A program made the position numbers and the translations under genes. Positions 1 through 4,915 of a stretch of DNA of 8,588 nt are shown piece after piece; the stretch's first letter is position 1, and the number at the start of each line of letters is the position of its first letter. The DNA is from Candidatus Stahliibacteriota bacterium (GTDB taxonomy: Bacteria > Hydrothermota > UBA3073), in assembly GCA_030627085.1 (NCBI GenBank), contig DAOUSS010000052.1, positions 1 to 8,588 of the forward strand, given 5' to 3'. The notes beneath the pieces were generated by a model. That model saw only the letters and a list, made by a program, of their open reading frames with translations. It was not told the origin of the DNA and did no database searches.

Positions 1-72
1 ATCCCTACTTTTTGCACAGCTTGGAAAGGTTGCTCCTACCCTGACCTTACGCTGTAAGCAAGTGTGATGAAA
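1..72. other. Unassigned window edge downstream of korA-like gene
   Basis: This stretch follows the korA-like stop codon on the minus strand. It shows no convincing Shine-Dalgarno plus start for a next subunit gene such as korB or korC; the only candidate is a GTG at 21-23, behind a distant TAGGAG, with just 23 nt of frame left. On the plus strand the frame beginning at position 2 is open until tandem TGA codons at 65-70. Its deduced end, LGKVAPTLTLRCKQV, could be the tail of a convergent gene, but it is far too short to judge. A weak 5-bp hairpin (CTTAC/GTAAG, 46-58) is present without a T tract, so it does not look like a terminator. Confidence 0.3.
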
Positions 73-1170
73 CTAAATGGATATATTGTGTAATATCTCT
101 TCTGGTGTAATTATTGTGCCATCTGCCTTTCCAATAAACCTAACATCGCATTCCGATGCACGCTCAACCTCTCTCACAATCTGACCAAGATTCATCTCAC
201 AAACATATATCATATCCACCTTCTTTGATAATTTCTTTACTTCTTCATATGGAAACGGCCATAACGTAATTGGTCTTACAAATCCTATTCTTTCTCCCTT
301 TTTTCTTATTTCGTTTACAACCCTCAAACTACTCCTCGAGGTTGAGCCATACGAAAATATACAGATTCTGGCATCATCCATAAACCTTACATCTAAATCC
401 CTCACATCTGCTTCTTTTATCTTGGTTGCAAGCCTTTGCTGGAGTTTTTGAACCTTTTCTGGGTTTGATGTTGGGAATCCTGTTTCATCATGCGCAAGAC
501 CTGTTATGTGAAACCTGTAACCTCTGCCGTAAGGAGCGAGTGGTGGGACATCGTATCTTGAATCAAATGGAAGATATTCTTGTGGTGGGACATTTGGGAA
601 ACCCCTCTCTAATATTTCTATACTTGTATCTAATTCCACTTTCTCTCTCAGGTGTGCAAGAATCTCATCCGAAAGAAGGATGACTGGTGTTCTGTATTTT
701 TCAGAGTAGTTAAATGCCCTGATTGTAAGAGAGTAGCATTCCCGGACAGAGAACGGTGTAAGAACTATTATTGGATGGTCACCATGTGTACCCCATCTTG
801 ATTGCATGGCGTCGCCCTGTGATGGGTAGGTGGGAAGACCTGTCGAAGGTCCCCCTCTCTGGACATCAACTATCACACAGGGAATCTCTCCCATAGCAGC
901 AAATCCTATGTGTTCTTGCATCAGGGAGAGGCCAGGGCCTGATGTTGCTGTCATAGATTTTATACCTGTGAGGGAAGCACCAAGGCAGGCGCCAAGACTT
1001 GCAATTTCGTCTTCCATCTGGATGAATTTTCCTCCCAGGATCGGGAGTCGGAGGGACATAAGTTCTGCTATATCAGAGGATGGTGTAATAGGATAGCCAC
1101 CAAAGAATCTGCATTTAGAGACAAGTGCTCCTTCTACAATTGCCTCATTACCTGAGAGAAGCAAAGGCAT
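73..1170 (-). CDS. korA: 2-oxoacid:ferredoxin oxidoreductase, alpha subunit (KorA/VorB type)
   Basis: This 365-residue protein carries the pyrimidine-binding half of a thiamine-diphosphate enzyme that oxidatively decarboxylates a 2-oxoacid to acyl-CoA while reducing ferredoxin, in the cytoplasm. Visible motifs are GYPITPSS (25-32), MEDEIAS (52-58, with the glutamate expected to activate the cofactor), ATSGPGLSLMQE (75-86), GGPSTGLPT (106-114) and GTHGDHPII (127-135). A transketolase C-terminal-like domain carries RPITLWPFP (299-307). The length fits the separate alpha subunit of multi-subunit 2-oxoglutarate or branched-chain enzymes; pyruvate specificity cannot be excluded. Active enzyme also needs a beta subunit and usually gamma and delta subunits, and none is seen here. 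The start lies one base after the rplQ stop (TAG T ATG), with AGAGGA inside the rplQ end as ribosome binding site, implying translational coupling. The family call is very secure; the substrate and the symbol are tentative. Confidence 0.9.
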   Translation of the reverse strand: MPLLLSGNEAIVEGALVSKCRFFGGYPITPSSDIAELMSLRLPILGGKFIQMEDEIASLGACLGASLTGIKSMTATSGPGLSLMQEHIGFAAMGEIPCVIVDVQRGGPSTGLPTYPSQGDAMQSRWGTHGDHPIIVLTPFSVRECYSLTIRAFNYSEKYRTPVILLSDEILAHLREKVELDTSIEILERGFPNVPPQEYLPFDSRYDVPPLAPYGRGYRFHITGLAHDETGFPTSNPEKVQKLQQRLATKIKEADVRDLDVRFMDDARICIFSYGSTSRSSLRVVNEIRKKGERIGFVRPITLWPFPYEEVKKLSKKVDMIYVCEMNLGQIVREVERASECDVRFIGKADGTIITPEEILHNISI

Positions 1171-1171
1171 A

Positions 1172-1561
1172 CTATTCCTCTTTTGGCTTTCTTCTCATCA
1201 CCTTTTCCATATCTACCAGTTCCAACATACAGATATTGGCACCGTCTCCTTTTCTCTGGCCAAGACTGAGAATCCTTGTGTATCCGCCGTTCCTATTCTT
1301 ATATACAGGGGCTATCTCATCCCACACTTTTTTAACAGTTTTTTTATCTCCTGTGAGAGAGTAGGCAAGTCTCCTGGAGTGGAGATCACCCTTCTTGGAG
1401 AGGGTGATGATCTTTTCGGCAAGAAGTCTCACCCTCTTCGCCTTTTCATTAGTCGTCTTTATAGAATGATGGGTAAAGAGAGATATCACAAGACTTTTTA
1501 GCATTGCATCCCGTTTCTGCTTTTCTCTTCCCAATTTTGCGATTTTGGAACGGTGTCTCAT
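1172..1561 (-). CDS. rplQ: 50S ribosomal protein L17
   Basis: L17 is a large-subunit protein near the exit-tunnel region, and this is its usual position after rpoA. The 129-residue product begins with the family signature MRHR and continues through KLGREKQKRDAMLKSL and THHSIKTTNEKAKRVR (30-45). The C-terminal half has the expected NRNGGYTRIL (89-98) and RKGDGANICMLELVD (103-117). Length is normal; some bacteria carry long C-terminal tails that are absent here. The start codon overlaps the rpoA stop by four bases (ATGA), and its GGAGG ribosome binding site lies within the last rpoA codons, so translation is probably coupled to rpoA. The next gene begins one base after its TAG stop. Confidence 0.98.
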   Translation of the reverse strand: MRHRSKIAKLGREKQKRDAMLKSLVISLFTHHSIKTTNEKAKRVRLLAEKIITLSKKGDLHSRRLAYSLTGDKKTVKKVWDEIAPVYKNRNGGYTRILSLGQRKGDGANICMLELVDMEKVMRRKPKEE

Positions 1562-2520
1562 TTTCCCTCCAGTTTTGAGGGTTCCATACCGAACGAGAGA
1601 CTGTAACTCTTCAGTATGGTTGATAGTTCCTGCAATGATTTCTTACCGAAGTTGGGAAATTTGAGCATTTCCTGCTCTGTCATCTGGACAAGGTCTCGCA
1701 GGGTCTCAATACCCGCTGTTTTCAAACAGTTGGCAGCCCTCACTGATAGTTCCAGTTCCGATATCTTTATATTGAGTGTCTTTTTGAGTCTCTTTTTGTC
1801 TTCAGGCTCTTCTCTTTCCCTCTCGATAGTAATTTCGCGGAGTTTCAAAAATGGCTCGATATGGTCTCGTAAAAGGGCAGCTGCTATTGTTACTGCATCC
1901 TCTGGTTTAATTCTTCCATCTGTCCAAATCTCAAGAATAAGCTTCTCGCGGTTCTTTACACCGACACTCTCAACCTTAAAATTTACTCTCTCAATGGGTG
2001 AGTAGAGCGCATCTATAAATATTGTTCCGATAGGTGCACGGTTATAACCTGGAAGTTCCTCTCTAGGTACATATCCTCTTCCTGTAGTCACACCGAGTAT
2101 TACATTCAGGTTAACATCATCCTTCATCACTGTTGCTATAAGATGTTCAGGATTTAGTATCTCAAAAGTCCCGTCAGATTCTATATTTTTTGCATAAACA
2201 GGTCCCTTTCCCTTGATAGATAGTTCTATCTCCTTTTCGAACTTGTCAAACAATTTTATCTTTATGCCCTTGAAATTGAGTAGAATATGGGGAAGATCTT
2301 CCAGAACACCATCTATGGTCGAAAACTCATGTAAGATGCCATCTATTCTTACGAATGAGACCGTAGAACCTTGCATAGAGGAGAGTAATGTTCTCCTGAA
2401 AGCATTTCCCAGTGTAGTGCCAAAAGATCTCTCAATGGGAGATAACACAAACCTTGCGTATTTGTCATCAGCCTCGACTGTTTTTATCTTATCAGGTATT
2501 TGAAATGGTCTCAATTTCAT
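1558..2520 (-). CDS. rpoA: DNA-directed RNA polymerase subunit alpha
   Basis: RpoA dimerises to nucleate assembly of core RNA polymerase and contacts promoter UP elements and activators. The 320-residue protein has the dimerisation/assembly N-terminal domain (about 1-235) with FVLSPIERSFGTTLGNAFRR (24-43) and TLLSSMQG (44-51). A charged linker follows (about 232-248, EREREEPEDKKRLKK). The C-terminal domain (about 250-312) has ELSVRAANCLKTAGI (257-271), in which Arg261 aligns with the DNA-contacting Arg265 of E. coli, and PNFGKKSL (289-296). A perfect AGGAGG lies five bases before the ATG. The stop overlaps the rplQ start. Upstream is a 234-bp repeat-rich gap, unusually long for rpsD-rpoA. Nothing appears truncated. 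Confidence 0.99.
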   Translation of the reverse strand: MKLRPFQIPDKIKTVEADDKYARFVLSPIERSFGTTLGNAFRRTLLSSMQGSTVSFVRIDGILHEFSTIDGVLEDLPHILLNFKGIKIKLFDKFEKEIELSIKGKGPVYAKNIESDGTFEILNPEHLIATVMKDDVNLNVILGVTTGRGYVPREELPGYNRAPIGTIFIDALYSPIERVNFKVESVGVKNREKLILEIWTDGRIKPEDAVTIAAALLRDHIEPFLKLREITIEREREEPEDKKRLKKTLNIKISELELSVRAANCLKTAGIETLRDLVQMTEQEMLKFPNFGKKSLQELSTILKSYSLSFGMEPSKLEGK

Positions 2521-2626
2521 TCCTACCTCCTATAGATGTAAATGTTGTGTATAGTATTAACCACAGAGGACAAAAATTTAAAAATTAAATATCAAAATGA
2601 CAAACCAAAAATCCAAAAGGGCCACG

Positions 2627-2645
2627 CCTGCCTGCCGCAGGCAGG
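2627..2645. repeat. GC-rich perfect palindrome (GCCTGCC family)
   Basis: CCTGCCTGC and GCAGGCAGG are exact reverse complements around a single C, giving a strong hairpin (8-9 bp) in an otherwise AT-rich gap. A related but imperfect copy lies at 7520-7541, between rpmD and rplO. This suggests a dispersed palindromic repeat family. No run of T follows on the transcribed strand, so it does not read as an intrinsic terminator. Confidence 0.75.
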
Positions 2646-2670
2646 GATTTCACTGATAAAAAATATTTCA

Positions 2671-2700
2671 ATCTGTGAAAATCTGTGTAATCTGTGGTTA
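2671..2700. repeat. Three tandem 10-nt units (ATCTGTG core)
   Basis: On the plus strand the units are ATCTGTGAAA, ATCTGTGTAA and TCTGTGGTTA. They read as degenerate decamers sharing TCTGTG. The same core occurs inverted near 2562-2568 (CCACAGA) and again as ACACAGATTAAAG near 8376, so the unit is dispersed across gaps of this operon. Confidence 0.6.
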
Positions 2701-2754
2701 TGATTTTTGATTTATCTCTGCGACCTCTGTGGTTTTTTCCTGGTTTTTACAAAT

Positions 2755-3375
2755 CTACTTAGAATAAAGTTCAACGATAAGTCTCTCCTCTATTTCCTCT
2801 GGGACATCATCTCTCCTGGGAAGACTTACAATCTCAATATTTAAAGATTCTTTGTCAAATGTGATCCACTTTGGAGGTGTAACCTTCATAAGTAAAGCAT
2901 CTTCTATATTTGGAGGTACTTTGGTCTTTCTCAGAGTTATTACATCAGCCAATTTTACCGCATAAGAAGGTATATCTACCCTTCTATTGTTCACCATAAA
3001 ATGGCCATGTGTGACAAGTTGTCTTGCTTCCATTCGTGATCTTGCAAGTCCTGTTCGGTATATAACATTATCAAGACGGAGTTCTAATTCCTTGAGAAGT
3101 TCCTCTCCCGTTACTCCTTTCTTCCGTGTAGCTCTTTCAAAATAATTTCTAAATTGGTGCTCTGTCAACCTATACATCCTCTTTACTCTCTGTTTCTCTC
3201 TCAGATGTCTTCCGTAATCTGTCTCTTTACGCATAAAACCCTTGCCGAGTTCTCCGGGTCGCTTACGGTTTTTCTCTATAGAGCACTTTGCTGATGAACA
3301 TCTCTTGCCTTTTAGAAATAACTTCTTACCATCCCTTCTGCATAGTCTACAAACTGGTCCGTGGTATACAGCCAT
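2755..3375 (-). CDS. rpsD: 30S ribosomal protein S4
   Basis: S4 is a primary 16S rRNA binder that starts 30S assembly, and in many bacteria it autoregulates the alpha operon. The 206-residue product begins MAVYHGP, matching the family MARYTGP start. Four cysteines at 9, 12, 26 and 31 (C-x2-C-x13-C-x4-C) match the zinc-binding, C+ form of S4. The S4 RNA-binding domain runs about 100-144 (RLDNVIYRTGLARSRMEARQ onward), and the protein ends with the typical ERLIVELYSK. An upstream in-frame ATG at 3409-3411 would add 12 residues (MVVGHQRRGGYS) overlapping rpsK. I reject it because AGGAGG lies seven bases before the 3375 start and the family alignment begins there. Spacing to the rpsK stop is one base. 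Confidence 0.98.
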   Translation of the reverse strand: MAVYHGPVCRLCRRDGKKLFLKGKRCSSAKCSIEKNRKRPGELGKGFMRKETDYGRHLREKQRVKRMYRLTEHQFRNYFERATRKKGVTGEELLKELELRLDNVIYRTGLARSRMEARQLVTHGHFMVNNRRVDIPSYAVKLADVITLRKTKVPPNIEDALLMKVTPPKWITFDKESLNIEIVSLPRRDDVPEEIEERLIVELYSK

Positions 3376-3376
3376 A

Positions 3377-3748
3377 CTATATCCTCCTCTTCTTTGGTGG
3401 CCTACAACCATTGTGAGGAATAGGCGTTACATCTCTTATATATGCTATAACAAGCCCTGCCGCTTTGATAGCCCTTACAGCAGAATCCCTACCTGCGCCA
3501 GGACCCTTAACCCATACCTCTACATTTCTCATTCCAATGTCTGCAAGTTCTTTTGCAATTTTTTTTGCACAGATACCTGCTGCAAATGGAGTTCCTTTCT
3601 TGGACCCTTTGAAACCAATACTCCCAGCACTTGCCCATGAAAGACAGGCCCCTTTCTCATCTGTTATTGTAACAATCGTATTATTAAATGTAGATAATAT
3701 ATGAACTATACCTTTTTCAGGTGCTTTTCGCAGTCTCTTCTTCTTCAT
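3377..3748 (-). CDS. rpsK: 30S ribosomal protein S11
   Basis: S11 lies on the 30S platform and helps form the mRNA exit region. The 123-residue product shows the family core VHILSTFNNTIVTITDEKG (15-33), GFKGSKKGTPFAA (45-57), VKGPGAGRDSAVRAI (80-94) and the near-invariant end IRDVTPIPHNGCRPPKKRR (104-122). Length is close to the usual 125-130. The N-terminus is short and lysine-rich. The ribosome binding site is an unusual run of seven G (GGTGGGGGGG) four bases before the ATG, rather than AGGAGG. The gene ends one base before rpsD and embeds the rpsD ribosome binding site. Confidence 0.98.
   Translation of the reverse strand: MKKKRLRKAPEKGIVHILSTFNNTIVTITDEKGACLSWASAGSIGFKGSKKGTPFAAGICAKKIAKELADIGMRNVEVWVKGPGAGRDSAVRAIKAAGLVIAYIRDVTPIPHNGCRPPKKRRI
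3383..3388 (-). promoter_or_regulatory. Ribosome binding site of rpsD inside rpsK
   Basis: A perfect AGGAGG lies seven bases upstream of the rpsD ATG and doubles as the two arginine codons 121-122 at the end of S11. It decides the rpsD start at 3375 rather than at the in-frame ATG at 3411. Confidence 0.9.
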
Positions 3749-3898
3749 TTAACCCCCCCACCGTAATTTCAAAATCCAAATACCCAATTTCCAACAAAAT
3801 TCCAAAACCCTAATGCCAGCTTAAGTACGCCTCATGCTTTTGAGATTTGGCATTTGATATTTTATTGGAAATTTGTAATTGGAAATTAGACATTTTTT
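3749..3898. repeat. AT-rich repeat gap between rpsM and rpsK
   Basis: About 150 bases of repeat-like text. AATTTCCAACAAAATTCC at 3786-3803 is roughly inverted with 3867-3887 (GGAAATTTGT followed by AATTGGAAATT), which could fold the gap into a long weak hairpin. ATTTGGCATTTG at 3845-3856 recurs exactly at 7020-7031, inside the rplO tail. No gene is seen; the rpsK ribosome binding site is at the left edge. Confidence 0.7.
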
Positions 3899-4285
3899 TT
3901 ATTTCTTTGCTTTTGCCTTCTTTTTAAGTGCGATCTGTGCCTTCCGTGGACCCTTTCTCGTTCTGGCATTTGTCCGAGTTCGTTGACCCCTTACAGGAAG
4001 TCCTTTTTTATGTCTGACACCCCTTGCGCAATTTATGTTAATAAGCCTTTTTATGTTCTCCTGGACCTCCTGCCTCAATGCTCCTTCTATTTTATAATCA
4101 GATTCTATTACGTTCCTGAGTGCCTCGACCTCCTCATCAGTTAGGTCCTTTATCCTTCTGTCAGGAGATACCTTACTCTTTTGCAGTATATTATGTGATG
4201 TAGAAATACCAATACCGTATATATACGTAAGGGCTATCTCAATCCGTTTATTTGGTGGAAGTTCAACTCCCGAAATCCTCGCCAT
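3899..4285 (-). CDS. rpsM: 30S ribosomal protein S13
   Basis: S13 sits in the 30S head, contacts the P-site tRNA and bridges to the large subunit. The 128-residue product starts MARISGVELPPNKRIEIAL and has the family YIYGIG (21-26). The conserved basic tail GLPVRGQRTRTNARTRKGPR (95-114) is followed by a lysine/alanine-rich extension to residue 128. The ATG is preceded by AAGGGGGATGG, a G-rich ribosome binding site. It keeps the classical order after rpmJ and before rpsK, but both flanking gaps are 150-165 bp and filled with repeats. Confidence 0.98.
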   Translation of the reverse strand: MARISGVELPPNKRIEIALTYIYGIGISTSHNILQKSKVSPDRRIKDLTDEEVEALRNVIESDYKIEGALRQEVQENIKRLININCARGVRHKKGLPVRGQRTRTNARTRKGPRKAQIALKKKAKAKK

Positions 4286-4330
4286 CCATCCCCCTTATTA
4301 AAATTAAATATCAAATATCAAAAATTAAAA

Positions 4331-4372
4331 ATCGTGAATCGTAAATCGTGATCCGGAATCCGTGGTCCGTTA
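4331..4372. repeat. Degenerate 7-nt tandem array, six units
   Basis: On the plus strand the units read ATCGTGA, ATCGTAA, ATCGTGA, TCCGGAA, TCCGTGG, TCCGTTA. The first three are nearly identical, and the last three share TCCG in the same 7-nt register. The period is visible directly, but the units are too short and diverged to be a CRISPR or a clear minisatellite. Confidence 0.6.
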
Positions 4373-4431
4373 CCCATAATCTAAAATCAAATATCAAAAT
4401 TTTAAAATTTACATTTTGATTTTTACATTTA

Positions 4432-4448
4432 GGTTGCTGAAAGCAACC
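4432..4448 (-). other. Hairpin directly after rpmJ stop
   Basis: GGTTGCT and AGCAACC form a perfect 7-bp stem with a 3-nt loop, starting two bases after the rpmJ TGA. On the transcribed strand it is followed by TAAATGTAAAAATC rather than a T tract, so a Rho-independent terminator is doubtful. A processing or stabilising 3' structure is an alternative. Confidence 0.5.
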
Positions 4449-4450
4449 GC

Positions 4451-4564
4451 TCATCCCTGTCTCTGCTTATGCTTAGGGTTTTTACACACAACCCTCAAAA
4501 CACCTTTTCGCTTCACAATCTGACACTTTGCACAAATTTTCTTTATAGACGCTCTTACCTTCAT
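4451..4564 (-). CDS. rpmJ: 50S ribosomal protein L36
   Basis: L36 is the smallest large-subunit protein. The 37 residues read MKVRASIKKICAKCQIVKRK then GVLRVVCKNPKHKQRQG. Cys11, Cys14, Cys27 and His32 form the C-x2-C-x12-C-x4-H zinc ribbon of the zinc-binding (C+) form. The length is typical. A GGGAG ribosome binding site lies before the ATG (ACGGGAGTATTTATG). Its place between infA and rpsM is the classical one, though gaps of 132 and 165 bp separate it from them. Confidence 0.97.
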   Translation of the reverse strand: MKVRASIKKICAKCQIVKRKGVLRVVCKNPKHKQRQG

Positions 4565-4696
4565 AAATACTCCCGTTACCCCATAATATGCATTAGCCAC
4601 AGAAAAACATAGTTTGTTAGTTGGATAGTTTGTTAGACTCTAACAAACCAACAAACTAACCAACTCTCAGCTCTTGTGATAATCTTATCTGCGTTT
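4565..4696. repeat. Gap between infA and rpmJ with inverted repeat
   Basis: The gap holds a 55-nt inverted repeat (4611-4665) and, at its left edge, the rpmJ ribosome binding site. No open frame or RNA gene is recognised in the remainder. Confidence 0.6.
4611..4665. repeat. 55-nt imperfect inverted repeat (TAACAAAC units)
   Basis: The arms at 4611-4637 and 4639-4665 are reverse complements at 23 of 27 positions around one central base. In RNA this gives a long stem closed by GTTTGTTAG/CTAACAAAC with an ACT loop on the plus strand (AGT on the transcribed strand). The left arm also contains AGTTTGTTAG twice (4611-4620, 4627-4636), so it looks like a tandem unit folded on itself. No T tract follows on the transcribed strand. 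Confidence 0.75.
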
Positions 4697-4915
4697 CTAC
4701 TTAAATCTGTGTAATATTCTTCCTCTGGAGAGGTCATAAGGCGAAAGTTCCACTACAACCCTATCCCCGGGTAGGATTTTTATGAAGTGTACCCTCATCT
4801 TACCAGACACATGAGCAAGCACTTTATGTCCAGTATCAAGGACTACCCTGAACATTCCTCCCTTAAGTGCCTCTTCAACCACACCTTCAACCCTTATACC
4901 TTTTTTTTCAGCCAT
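4697..4915 (-). CDS. infA: Translation initiation factor IF-1
   Basis: IF-1 occupies the 30S A site during initiation. The 72-residue length is exactly the family norm, and the single S1-like OB fold is intact: IRVEGVVEEAL (7-17), MFRVVLDTGHKVLAHVSGKM (21-40), then IKILPGDRVVVELSPYDL (45-62) and RGRILHRFK at the end. The start lies 22 nt inside the end of adk. No good Shine-Dalgarno sequence precedes it (GCCGGTTT only), so expression likely depends on ribosomes finishing adk. The start region contains a run of eight A shared with adk. The map gene often found upstream of infA is absent. Confidence 0.98.
   Translation of the reverse strand: MAEKKGIRVEGVVEEALKGGMFRVVLDTGHKVLAHVSGKMRVHFIKILPGDRVVVELSPYDLSRGRILHRFK

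Larger units (their letters stand above)
2521..2754. repeat. Repeat-rich gap between rpsD and rpoA
   Basis: Apart from the rpoA ribosome binding site at its left edge, the 234 bases hold only repeat-like text. There are AT-rich strings of the ATCAAAATGACAAACC kind, a GC-rich palindrome (2627-2645), three consecutive 10-nt units resembling ATCTGTGNAA (2671-2700), and an 11-nt inverted pair AACCACAGAGG (2559-2569) / CCTCTGTGGTT (2724-2734). No open frame resembling a gene, no -10/-35 pair that I trust and no T-tract terminator are visible. Confidence 0.75.
4286..4450. repeat. Repeat gap between rpmJ and rpsM
   Basis: These 165 bases contain AT-rich strings (ATTAAATATCAAATATCAAA type), a degenerate 7-nt tandem array (4331-4372), an inverted pair ATCAAAAT/ATTTTGAT (4393-4400 and 4413-4420) and a short GC-containing hairpin next to the rpmJ stop (4432-4448). 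No coding sequence is seen. Confidence 0.7.

Noticed and set aside
1..72. SRP RNA or tRNA-Gly resemblance on the minus strand (GGTCAGG...AGCAACC, TTTCCAAGC)
   Set aside because: The SRP apical stem with GGAA loop is missing. As a tRNA, the anticodon stem does not pair, positions 8-9 are wrong and no T arm is visible before the edge.
3376..3411. rpsD start at the upstream in-frame ATG (3411)
   Set aside because: It would add MVVGHQRRGGYS, unlike any S4 N-terminus, while AGGAGG and family alignment both point to 3375.
4331..4372. CRISPR-like array
   Set aside because: The units are 7 nt with no spacers and no nearby cas gene; this is a short tandem repeat only.
4432..4448. Intrinsic terminator after rpmJ
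   Set aside because: The stem is good but the following transcribed bases are TAAATG rather than a T tract, and rpmJ-rpsM are normally co-transcribed.
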